A DNA stretch of 64,000 bases from assembly GCF_002222635.1 (NCBI RefSeq), contig NZ_CP022415.1:806001-870000 (forward strand), written 5' to 3'. This stretch comes from Pseudosulfitobacter pseudonitzschiae. Its GTDB lineage: Bacteria > Pseudomonadota > Alphaproteobacteria > Rhodobacterales > Rhodobacteraceae. This document shows, piece after piece, positions 24,131 to 31,508 of the stretch (position 1 is the first letter of the stretch; each line of letters opens with the position of its first letter). The position numbers were made by a program, and so were the translations under genes. The notes under the pieces are model-generated. The model was given only the letters and a program-made list of their open reading frames with translations, made no database searches and was not told the DNA's origin.

Positions 24131-25459
24131 TCAGACGGGTACGTCGGTCGATCCGTTCTTGCGCACTGCTTTGGGCGCTGCGTCCGGCTTGTGCGTGGTG
24201 TTTGCGGCGCTTTTAACGGACGCGCTGGCAGCGCTGTTCTTGTTGATGAACTCCAACACCATCGGACGGATATTGTTGCGCCAGCTGCTGCCTGCAAAAA
24301 TGCCGTAGTGACCGGCACGCGGTTCCACGTGGCTGGCCTTTTTCGAGTCGGGCAGACCTCTGCACAGGTTCAGTGCCGCGATGCACTGGCCGGGGGCGGT
24401 GATGTCGTCGGCGCCGCCTTCAACGGTTTTCACGGCAACGGTAGTGATCTTGCCCATGTCGACGGCGCGGCCCGCGACCACGAATTCGTTCTTGGCGATC
24501 TCGTGGTTCTGGAAGATGCGCTCGACCGTGGACAGGTAGAATTCAGCGGTCATATCCATCACGGCCAGATATTCATCGTAGAATTCGTTGTGCTTGTCAT
24601 GGTCCGACGCCTCGCCTCGGGCAACGCGCGCGATCTGGTCCGTGAACGCCTTGGCGTGCGTTTCACCGTTCATCGAGATAAACGACGAAAGCTGCAGCAG
24701 ACCCGGATAAACATTGCGGCCCACCCCTGCGAACTTAAAGCCGACACGCTGGATCATCATTTCTTCAAGCTGGCCCATCGTGACACTGTGGCCAAAGTCG
24801 GTGACTTCGGTCGCAGCAGCACGCGGGTCGATCGGGCCGCCGATCAACGTCAGGCTGCGTGGTTGGGCTTCGGGTTCTTCTTCCGCCAGATAGGCGGTGG
24901 CGGCCAAGGTCAGCGGTGCGGGCTGGCAAACAGCGATTACGTGGATGTCGGGGCCCAGATGTTTCATAAAGTCGACAAGGTAGAGCGTGTAATCCTCGAC
25001 GTCGAACTTGCCAGCGCTGACGGGAATGTCGCGGGCATTGTGCCAGTCGGTGATGTAGACGTCACAGTCGGGCAGCAGCGAAATCACGGTTTTGCGCAGC
25101 AGCGTGGCATAGTGGCCCGACATGGGGGCAACCAGCAGCACGGTGGGTTTTTCTTCGACGCGCCCCTGAACTTCAAAGTGGATCAGGTCGCCAAAGTCGG
25201 CCTCGACAACTTTCGAGATCGAAACAAGATGATCTTTGCCGTCTTTCGCGGTGAAGTGGGGGATGTTCCAGTCAGGTTTCACAACCATACGCTGGAAACT
25301 ACGTTCCGTTACTTCGCCCCATGCACGCATCCATTCGAACGCAGGGTTTGGGATCATGGAAAAGGCAGGGTATGATCCCATTGCAAGGGCCGAGGCGCCA
25401 AGCCATTGATTCGTCGTTCTGATTGTCTCCATCAGATCGTAGGTGGCCATGTTACGCAT
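24131..25459 (-). CDS. phaZ: Intracellular polyhydroxyalkanoate depolymerase
   Basis: Degrades native intracellular PHB granules to 3-hydroxybutyrate units. The 442-residue protein belongs to the PhaZa1-type family, which uses a cysteine nucleophile; the segment VIAVCQPAPLTLAA carries that cysteine. Other family blocks are VYITDWHNARDIPVSAGKFD and LIGGPIDPRAAATEV. AGGAGA six bases before the ATG at 25459 fixes the start. It is divergent from phaC across a 130-bp region with a TGC-rich PhaR-like site and a CtrA-like motif, so synthesis and breakdown may be co-regulated. Confidence 0.93.
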   Translation of the reverse strand: MRNMATYDLMETIRTTNQWLGASALAMGSYPAFSMIPNPAFEWMRAWGEVTERSFQRMVVKPDWNIPHFTAKDGKDHLVSISKVVEADFGDLIHFEVQGRVEEKPTVLLVAPMSGHYATLLRKTVISLLPDCDVYITDWHNARDIPVSAGKFDVEDYTLYLVDFMKHLGPDIHVIAVCQPAPLTLAATAYLAEEEPEAQPRSLTLIGGPIDPRAAATEVTDFGHSVTMGQLEEMMIQRVGFKFAGVGRNVYPGLLQLSSFISMNGETHAKAFTDQIARVARGEASDHDKHNEFYDEYLAVMDMTAEFYLSTVERIFQNHEIAKNEFVVAGRAVDMGKITTVAVKTVEGGADDITAPGQCIAALNLCRGLPDSKKASHVEPRAGHYGIFAGSSWRNNIRPMVLEFINKNSAASASVKSAANTTHKPDAAPKAVRKNGSTDVPV

Positions 25460-25526
25460 TTCGGGTCTCCTGTTCTGCCGGGTGTGCCCGGCGCAGTCGT
25501 CGCATTCCTCCCCGAAGTCGGCGACG

Positions 25527-25542
25527 TTAAATATTAGTTAAC
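25527..25542. promoter_or_regulatory. CtrA-like site TTAA-N7-TTAAC between phaZ and phaC
   Basis: TTAA (25527-25530), a seven-base spacer and TTAAC (25538-25542) give an exact match to the alphaproteobacterial CtrA consensus TTAA-N7-TTAAC. The site lies in the divergent phaZ-phaC promoter region. The region is AT-rich, so a chance match is possible. Confidence 0.4.
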
Positions 25543-25553
25543 TTACTACATAA

Positions 25554-25566
25554 TGCTGCAACTGCA
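25554..25566. promoter_or_regulatory. Candidate PhaR operator upstream of phaC
   Basis: TGCTGCAACTGCA is a TGC/GCA-rich imperfect dyad like the PhaR-binding sequences described in Paracoccus. It lies 23 bases before the ATG at 25589, which argues that this ATG rather than the one at 25553 is the phaC start, since 25553 would put the operator inside the gene. Confidence 0.6.
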
Positions 25567-25588
25567 AAGTACGAGGTTCGTTTTCAAG

Positions 25589-27394
25589 ATGACAACAAAA
25601 AACACAGCATCTGGTGAACTGTCAGACGAAACCATCGACAAATTGACAGAAAACCTTGCCAAGGTTGAAGAACTTCGGGAGCGTCTGTCAAAGGTTATGA
25701 CGCATCGCAGCACACATAACGCTGCGTTAGATGGCCCGAATCAAGAGCTGTTTGGCAAGGCAGCGACGGCCTATTGGCAGGATGCGGTCCATAATCCGGC
25801 CAAGTTGATCGAACAACAAATGGGGTACTGGTCCAAGACGATGGCGCATTTCGTCGAGGCGCAAAAGGCGCTGACCCAAAAGGGACTTTCTGCCCCCGAA
25901 GACCACGGACCCGAGGACCGCCGTTTTGCCAATCCGATGTGGAACCATCACCCCTATTTCAACTTCGTCAAACAGCAGTACCAGATCAACTCTTCTGCCC
26001 TGCTTGAGGCTGTGAACGCTGTCGAGGATATGGACCCCGCCGAAAAACGGCGGCTGGGCTATTTTACCCGTCAGATCGTCGACCTGATGAGCCCGACCAA
26101 TTTTCTGGCCACCAACCCCGACGCGCTGGAAAAAGCCGTGGCCACCGAAGGCCAGAGCCTGATCGACGGGTTGGAGAATCTGATCAAGGATCTGGAAAAT
26201 AACAATGGCGAGCTGGTGGTCAAACTGGCCGACGAGCAGGCCTTTGACATTGGCAGCAACATTGCCTCGTCACCCGGCAAGGTCGTGTTTCGCAACCGTA
26301 TGATGGAGGTGATCCAATACGCCCCCACCACCGACGAAGTCCACGCTACGCCGCTGATCATTTTCCCGCCCTGGATCAACAAGTTCTACATCCTTGACCT
26401 GAAAGCCCAGAATTCACTGGTCAAATGGATCGTCGATCAGGGTTACACCCTGTTTATCGTCTCGTGGGTGAACCCCGATGCGTCCTACCGCGAGGTGGGC
26501 CTCGAGGAATATGTCGAAGAGGGCTATCTGACGGCCATCGACGAGGTGAAGAAAATCACCGGCCAGAAACAGGTGAACGCGATCGGCTATTGTATTGCGG
26601 GCACGACGCTGTCGATGACCCTGTCGATTATGAAACAGCGTGGCGATACTTCGGTAAAATCCGCCACTTTCTTTACCGCGTTGACCGATTTCAGTGATCA
26701 GGGCGAATTTGCCCCGTTCCTGACGAACGATTTTATCGATGGCATCACCGCCGAGGTCGAAGACAAGGGCGTGCTACCTTCGGTTATCATGGCGCGGACG
26801 TTTTCGTTCCTGCGTTCAAATGATCTGGTCTATGCACCCGCGATCCGCAGTTACATGATGGGCGAAACACCTCCGGCGTTTGATCTGCTGTTCTGGAACG
26901 GGGATGGCACCAACCTGCCAGCCAAGATGGCGCTACAGTATCTGCGTGGTCTGTGTCAGGAAGACCGTCTTGCCCGTGGCGAGATGGAGTTGCTGGGTCA
27001 CAAACTGACGCTTGCTGATCTTGATCTGCCGATCTGCGCCATCGCCTGCGAGACCGACCACATCGCCCCGTGGAAGGACAGCTTTCGCGGTGTGCAACAG
27101 ATGGGATCCAAGCAAAAGACCTTTGTGATGACCCAGTCGGGCCACATCGCTGGCATCGTCAATCCGCCATCCAAGAAAAAATACGGCCACTACACCAATA
27201 CGGATATGACCGGTGATCATAACCATTGGCTGGAGGGTGCGCAGTTCCATGACGGGTCATGGTGGCCGCGTTGGGGAGCATGGTTGAAAAAGCGGTCAGG
27301 CAAGATGATTCCCGCCCGCACACCCGGCGATTCTTCACACCCAGCACTGTGTGACGCGCCCGGCACCTATGTCTCGAACAAGCCAAAGGCCTGA
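25589..27394 (+). CDS. phaC: Class I polyhydroxyalkanoate synthase
   Basis: Polymerises (R)-3-hydroxyacyl-CoA into PHB on the granule surface. From the ATG at 25589 it is 601 residues, the usual class I length. The lipase-like box is GYCIAG with the nucleophile cysteine at residue 335; the acid residue is in CETDHIAPW and the general-base histidine in TQSGHIAGIVNPP. The PhaC N-terminal block NPMWNHHPYFNFVKQQY and the tail HDGSWWPRWGAWL are present. GAGG lies about 12 bases before the start. It leads phaC-phaP-phaR, each with its own TGC-rich operator. Confidence 0.94.
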   Translation: MTTKNTASGELSDETIDKLTENLAKVEELRERLSKVMTHRSTHNAALDGPNQELFGKAATAYWQDAVHNPAKLIEQQMGYWSKTMAHFVEAQKALTQKGLSAPEDHGPEDRRFANPMWNHHPYFNFVKQQYQINSSALLEAVNAVEDMDPAEKRRLGYFTRQIVDLMSPTNFLATNPDALEKAVATEGQSLIDGLENLIKDLENNNGELVVKLADEQAFDIGSNIASSPGKVVFRNRMMEVIQYAPTTDEVHATPLIIFPPWINKFYILDLKAQNSLVKWIVDQGYTLFIVSWVNPDASYREVGLEEYVEEGYLTAIDEVKKITGQKQVNAIGYCIAGTTLSMTLSIMKQRGDTSVKSATFFTALTDFSDQGEFAPFLTNDFIDGITAEVEDKGVLPSVIMARTFSFLRSNDLVYAPAIRSYMMGETPPAFDLLFWNGDGTNLPAKMALQYLRGLCQEDRLARGEMELLGHKLTLADLDLPICAIACETDHIAPWKDSFRGVQQMGSKQKTFVMTQSGHIAGIVNPPSKKKYGHYTNTDMTGDHNHWLEGAQFHDGSWWPRWGAWLKKRSGKMIPARTPGDSSHPALCDAPGTYVSNKPKA

Positions 27395-27429
27395 TATTCC
27401 CCGCGAATTACCCTGGGTCAACTTTATTT

Positions 27430-27473
27430 TGCTGCATTGCAGCATTTTCCTTGCAATGCCGCAGTGCAGCATC
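27430..27473. promoter_or_regulatory. PhaR operators upstream of phaP
   Basis: TGCTGCATTGCAGCA at 27430-27444 is a perfect 15-bp palindrome, matching the published PhaR recognition pattern (CTGC-N3-4-GCAG). A second TGC-rich element (GCAATGCCGCAGTGCAGC, about 27453-27470) follows directly. Two sites fit the strong PhaR repression known for phasin genes. Confidence 0.85.
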
Positions 27474-27535
27474 TATATTCCTTTCAGACGCCGAACGCGG
27501 GGATGCCCCGCAAAGCAACCCGGAAGGACAATACA

Positions 27536-27979
27536 ATGGCTAAGACACAAGATATGACCGCGATGTTCAAAGACATGATGGGTGCATTCCCAGTCGACAC
27601 CGCCGCGATGGAAGATGCTTTCAAATCCGCGACCACACTGAACGAAAAACTGTCCGGTGTCGCGCTGGAAGCTGCAGAGAAATCCACCGAAGTGTCCAAC
27701 AAATGGACCAAGGAAACTCTGGCCAAGCTGGCAGACATGTCGAAAGCGAAATCCGAGCCCGCAGATTATGCCAAAGCAATGACCGAATTCGCTTCGTCCA
27801 CTGCTGAAGTCGCTGCCGAAAACATGGCCGCCTTCGCCGAAATCGCCAAAAAAGTTCAAATGGAAACCGTTGAACTGATGATGGCCGCTGGAAAAGACAT
27901 GAGCGAAGAAGCTCAGACAGCGATGAAAAAAGCTTCGACAGACGCACAAGCGGCTGTGAAAAAAGCGACAGCGAAGTAA
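27536..27979 (+). CDS. phaP: Phasin, PHB granule-associated protein
   Basis: A 147-residue amphipathic helical protein that coats PHB granules and controls their number and size. The phasin_2-type pattern is clear: N-terminal MAKTQDMTAMFKDMMGAF, a helical core with WTKETLAKLADMSK, and a C-terminal region rich in Ala and Lys (SEEAQTAMKKASTDAQ) ending KKATAK. The ATG at 27536 follows GGAC; the longer frame from 27437 would read through the operators and is rejected. PhaR operators upstream imply repression until granules titrate PhaR. Confidence 0.93.
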   Translation: MAKTQDMTAMFKDMMGAFPVDTAAMEDAFKSATTLNEKLSGVALEAAEKSTEVSNKWTKETLAKLADMSKAKSEPADYAKAMTEFASSTAEVAAENMAAFAEIAKKVQMETVELMMAAGKDMSEEAQTAMKKASTDAQAAVKKATAK

Positions 27980-28029
27980 GTCGTTAGACATAACCGCGCG
28001 ATTTCCTCCCTGTTATTCGCGGTAAGTCA

Positions 28030-28062
28030 GGGTGGGTTCCGAAAGGAGCCCGCCCTTTTTTT
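28030..28062 (+). terminator. Intrinsic terminator of phaP
   Basis: GGGTGGGTTCC (28030-28040) pairs with GGAGCCCGCCC (28045-28055) around GAAA, followed by seven T (28056-28062). Placed 50 bases after the phaP stop, it separates the abundant phasin transcript from phaR. Confidence 0.92.
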
Positions 28063-28161
28063 ATGCCGTACGCCCTTGGGATGATGATCTGATGGAATAC
28101 AGATGCCGTGCATCGCAGCTTGGTGGATGAATTCCTTTCCATTTGCGGTTTCGCCCCCTAA

Positions 28162-28174
28162 GCTGCAATGCAGC
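28162..28174. promoter_or_regulatory. PhaR operator upstream of phaR
   Basis: GCTGCAATGCAGC is a perfect 13-bp palindrome of the same type as the phaP operator, located 24 bases before the GTG start of phaR. This fits autoregulation. Its presence argues against the ATG inside it (28168) as a start codon. Confidence 0.82.
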
Positions 28175-28197
28175 ACGTAGTCTGGGGAGGATTTTCC

Positions 28198-28773
28198 GTG
28201 ACGACAAAAGACAAACCATTGCTGATCAAGCGGTACGCCAGCCGCAGGCTCTATAATACAGAGACATCCGATTATGTGACGCTCGAAGATATTTCGGGTT
28301 TTATCCGCGACGGACGCGAGGTGCAGATCGTTGATCTGAAATCCGGCGACGACCTGACGCGCCAATATCTTTTGCAGATCATCGCCGAACACGAAAGCCG
28401 CGGCGAAAGCGTTTTGCCGGTGGATGTGCTGAATGATCTTGTGCGTAGCTACATGGGCGGCAACGCCAGCGTTGTCCCGCAATTCCTTGAGGCGTCCTTT
28501 GAGATGCTGCGCAGCGGTCAAAGCCGTATGCTGGAGAATATGGGTGCGATGAACCCGATCGCCAAAATGCCGGGACTCGAGGCGATGCAGGCCCAGCAGG
28601 CGGCCTTTGTCAAAGCGATGACAGGCGGGATCGGCGGCATCGGCACCAACTGGACCACGGCCCCCGACATGGACACATCAGAAGCGGGCGCCGAGGAAGA
28701 ACCGGCAGAAGATCTGGATGCGATCAAAAAGCAGTTGGCCGAACTTCAGGCCAAGCTGTCGAAGCTGAAGTAA
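28198..28773 (+). CDS. phaR: PHB synthesis repressor PhaR
   Basis: A 191-residue regulator that binds DNA in the absence of PHB and granules when PHB is present, thereby derepressing phaP. The N-terminal PHB_acc_N domain is diagnostic: LIKRYASRRLYNTETSDYVT, then LEDISGFIRDGREVQIVDLK, with the accessory domain after it (LLQIIAEHESRGESVLPVDV). The C-terminus is a leucine-rich helix (LKKQLAELQAKLSK-like). GGGGAGGA precedes the GTG at 28198 by six bases. Autoregulated through the palindrome at 28162. Confidence 0.93.
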   Translation: MTTKDKPLLIKRYASRRLYNTETSDYVTLEDISGFIRDGREVQIVDLKSGDDLTRQYLLQIIAEHESRGESVLPVDVLNDLVRSYMGGNASVVPQFLEASFEMLRSGQSRMLENMGAMNPIAKMPGLEAMQAQQAAFVKAMTGGIGGIGTNWTTAPDMDTSEAGAEEEPAEDLDAIKKQLAELQAKLSKLK

Positions 28774-28821
28774 GGTTTTCGAACGCGGGGGCATGTCGAA
28801 ACGCCCCACGGTATGCACGCA

Positions 28822-28850
28822 AAAGGCGGCCCGCTAGGCCGCCTTTTTTG
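28822..28850 (+). terminator. Intrinsic terminator of phaR
   Basis: AAAGGCGGCC (28822-28831) pairs with GGCCGCCTTT (28837-28846) with a five-base loop, followed by further T residues. It also suits the convergent aminotransferase gene on the other strand, whose stop is at 28873. Confidence 0.9.
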
Positions 28851-28872
28851 TTGTCCGTGAGTGATCGAAATC

Positions 28873-30060
28873 TCAGGTTCCGTACGCCAGCGTCTGTCCA
28901 AAGGCAGCCTCGGCCGCGCCCAGCAGAATGTCGGCCACGCTGTCTTGCTCGGCGCGGGTCAGATGCACGGGCAGGCGCACGTCGCAGGCGCGCATCAGCA
29001 TCGCGCGTGTTTGCGGCAGCTCGGGCAGGTCTTTGATAAATTTCCAGTTCCAGAAGGCGCGCGCATTATCGTCGCTCAGGCCAAAGACCTGCACAGTGAC
29101 CCCTTGGGTCTTGGCCGCGGCGACAAAGTCCAACACCTGCGCGTCGGTGACGCCCTGTACGTTGAACTGGATCGAATCCGGTGCGCGCGTTTCGGGTGCC
29201 AGCGGAGCGGGCACGTCGATCCAAGTGCTGCCGTTCAACAGTGCCGCAACATGGTCGTGCCCCGCCAGCCCGTCAGTCACACGGCGCGCCAGTTCGGGCA
29301 GTTGCGGGCGGATCACGGCGGCGCTGAGGTTGCCCATACGCAGATTGTAAAGGGGCAGGGTGTTTTGATGCTTGGCAAAGGCCTCTTGCAGAACCGGATG
29401 TTTTTTCCAGTTGTGTTCGTAGGCACCCGACATGATCACGGCGCGTGCCACCAGATCGGCGTCGTCGGTGACCAGAATGCCGCCTTCGCCTGCGTTGATC
29501 ATTTTGTAGGACTGGAACGAAAAACAGCCGATGCGGCCAATCGTGCCGATCTTGCGGCCATGCCAGAGGGTGCCCAGCGAATGTGCCGCGTCTTCGATCA
29601 CCGGAATACCGGCGGCGTCGCACAGGCCCATGATCGCGTCCATATCGGATGTATGGCCCCGCATGTGGCTGATGATCACGGCGCTGACATCTGGCAACTT
29701 GGCTGTGAAATCAGCCATGTCGACACGGTAGTTGTCGCCCACTTCGCACAGCACAGGCAGACAATCCGCATGGATCACCGCCGAGGGCACAGCGGCAAAG
29801 GTAAATCCTGGGATCAGCACCCGCGCATCGCGCGGCAGGTTCAACGCCTTGAGCGACAGGAACAGCGCGGCTGAACACGACGAGACAGCCAACGCATATT
29901 TGCTGCCCATCATCTGCGCAAACTCGGCCTCAAGCAAGGTCACCGGCGCATCTGCGGCGGCAGTATAGCGGAACAGGTCGCCCGTTTGCAAAAGCCGGTC
30001 AATCTCGGCCTTGGCGGCGTGGGGGATCGGTTCGGCGTGATGCATGTTTGGCAGGGACAT
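28873..30060 (-). CDS. DegT/DnrJ/EryC1/StrS-family PLP aminotransferase
   Basis: A 395-residue aminotransferase of the sugar-aminotransferase (DegT/StrS) family. The PLP lysine is in SFQSYKMINAGEGGIL, preceded by VIEDAAHSLGTLWHGRKIGT and the phosphate-binding [19 protein letters not shown]. Family members aminate keto-sugars for surface polysaccharides or antibiotics, or act in amino-acid-like pathways. No sugar-nucleotide genes lie nearby, so the substrate is open; the neighbouring nitrogen-compound operon suggests an amine or amino-acid related role. A cttaactg/cagttaag dyad lies just upstream. Confidence 0.85.
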   Translation of the reverse strand: MSLPNMHHAEPIPHAAKAEIDRLLQTGDLFRYTAAADAPVTLLEAEFAQMMGSKYALAVSSCSAALFLSLKALNLPRDARVLIPGFTFAAVPSAVIHADCLPVLCEVGDNYRVDMADFTAKLPDVSAVIISHMRGHTSDMDAIMGLCDAAGIPVIEDAAHSLGTLWHGRKIGTIGRIGCFSFQSYKMINAGEGGILVTDDADLVARAVIMSGAYEHNWKKHPVLQEAFAKHQNTLPLYNLRMGNLSAAVIRPQLPELARRVTDGLAGHDHVAALLNGSTWIDVPAPLAPETRAPDSIQFNVQGVTDAQVLDFVAAAKTQGVTVQVFGLSDDNARAFWNWKFIKDLPELPQTRAMLMRACDVRLPVHLTRAEQDSVADILLGAAEAAFGQTLAYGT

Positions 30061-30071
30061 ATTTGCATTTC

Positions 30072-30107
30072 CTTAACTGCGGTTTTCAATTTCGTAAAAC
30101 AGTTAAG
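30072..30107. promoter_or_regulatory. Inverted repeat CTTAACTG-N20-CAGTTAAG upstream of the aminotransferase
   Basis: CTTAACTG (30072-30079) and CAGTTAAG (30100-30107) are perfect 8-bp arms 20 bases apart, 12 bases upstream of the aminotransferase start. The spacing (centres 28 bp apart) would suit a dimeric regulator or a looped pair of half-sites. Confidence 0.45.
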
Positions 30108-30186
30108 AACAAAAGGAAACGGTTTTGTGACGCGACACCACATTTCGGCGGTGTTGCGTCGTTTTGTCCAGATGGTGAATCAGGGG

Positions 30187-31491
30187 TCAGACGCCTAAAC
30201 GGTCGCGCAACGCATACCATGTCATCGCCAGCGCCAGCAGGGGGGCGCGCATTGCAGGTCCGCCGGGGAAGGGCACCGAGGGGATCGCGGCCATCGCATC
30301 AAACCCGTCGCTTTGTCCCTGAATGGCCAGCGCCATCAACTGACCTGCATGGGTGGCCGTTCCCAGTCCGTGACCGGAATAGCCCGACGCAGACAGCACA
30401 TTGGGCGCGACCCGCGCCAGATAGGGCAGGCGTTTCATGGTGATGCCCAGCGTACCGCCCCAAGCATAGTCGATCCGCACGTCTTTCAGGTGCGGGAACA
30501 CCACAGACATCGGCGCGCGTACCTTGGCCGGAATATCGGCGGGGAACTTGTAGCCATAGCTTTCGCCTCCACCAAATAGCAGGCGGCCATCGTGGCTGAG
30601 CCGGAAGTAGTTGACGACAAAGCGGCTGTCGGCCACGGCCACGTCCCGACGCAGCACATCTTTGGCAGCAGCGCCAAGCGGTTCTGTCGCGGCGATGAAA
30701 TTGTTGATCGGCATGACCCGCGCCGCCGTCTTGCGTTCAAGCCCGCCCAGATAGCCGTTGCAGGCCAGAACCACATGATCGGCCACCACCCGGCCGCCGT
30801 CCGTGCGCACGGTGGCCTTGGCCCCGTGGTCGATGTGATGGGCAGCAGAGCCTTCGAATATCCGTACGCCCGCCGCCTTGCAGGCCCGCGCCAGCCCCAA
30901 CGCCAGATTCAACGGGTGCAGATGTGCGGCGTCCTTGTCCAGAATACCGCCGCAATAGTCGGGCGAGGGGCAGATGTTTTCAGCAAAACCCGCTGCGTCG
31001 AAGGTCTCGATCGCACATCCATAGACACGTTCCATATGCGCCGCATAGTCGTGCAACCCTGCGACATCCGACTTGTCCGACGCGCTCCACGCGATGCCGG
31101 ATTTCAGGTGGCAGTCGATCCGGTGTTTGGAAATCAGGCTTTTGACCAGATGCTTGGAATCCTCTCCCAAATCCCACAGCTTGCGCGCAGCATCAAGGCC
31201 GACCATCTTTTCCAGCTTGGGCTGCTCGACCCGCTGGCCCGACCCCAACTGCCCGCCATTGCGACCGGATGCGCCGAATCCCACACGCTGCGCATCGATC
31301 AGCACCACGTCGCGGCCCGCTTCGGCCAGATGCAGCGCCGCCGACAGGCCGGTATAGCCGCCACCCACCACACAGACATCCGCCTTGGTCTCGCCTTTCA
31401 GCGGGGCAAAGGGGGGCAGGGCATTTGCAGTCGCGGCGTACCAGCTATCGGGATAGGTTCCGAAGGTATCATTGGCATAAAGCAGGTTCAC
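30187..31491 (-). CDS. puuB: FAD-dependent amine oxidase, PuuB-like (gamma-glutamylputrescine oxidase family)
   Basis: A 434-residue DAO-superfamily flavoprotein. The dinucleotide-binding motif is VCVVGGGYTGLSAALHLAEA, followed by ASGRNGGQLGSGQRVEQ, the active-site region typical of gamma-glutamylputrescine oxidases (ASGRNGGQ). A C-terminal GYSGHGLGTATHAGQ completes the FAD site. The enzyme would oxidise gamma-glutamylated putrescine or a similar amine to the aldehyde, releasing H2O2 and ammonia. The GTG at 31491 sits 17 bases after the upstream ligase stop. It is the last gene of the transporter-ligase operon. Confidence 0.87.
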   Translation of the reverse strand: MNLLYANDTFGTYPDSWYAATANALPPFAPLKGETKADVCVVGGGYTGLSAALHLAEAGRDVVLIDAQRVGFGASGRNGGQLGSGQRVEQPKLEKMVGLDAARKLWDLGEDSKHLVKSLISKHRIDCHLKSGIAWSASDKSDVAGLHDYAAHMERVYGCAIETFDAAGFAENICPSPDYCGGILDKDAAHLHPLNLALGLARACKAAGVRIFEGSAAHHIDHGAKATVRTDGGRVVADHVVLACNGYLGGLERKTAARVMPINNFIAATEPLGAAAKDVLRRDVAVADSRFVVNYFRLSHDGRLLFGGGESYGYKFPADIPAKVRAPMSVVFPHLKDVRIDYAWGGTLGITMKRLPYLARVAPNVLSASGYSGHGLGTATHAGQLMALAIQGQSDGFDAMAAIPSVPFPGGPAMRAPLLALAMTWYALRDRLGV

Positions 31492-31508
31492 GGGGGCGGC
31501 TCTTTTCG

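Noticed and set aside
27437-27535. Upstream extension of phaP to ATG 27437
   Set aside because: It would place both PhaR palindromes inside the coding sequence, and the extension does not look like a phasin. The ATG at 27536 fits.
28168-28197. ATG 28168 as phaR start
   Set aside because: It lies inside the GCTGCAATGCAGC palindrome; a strong Shine-Dalgarno points to GTG 28198 and the family starts there.
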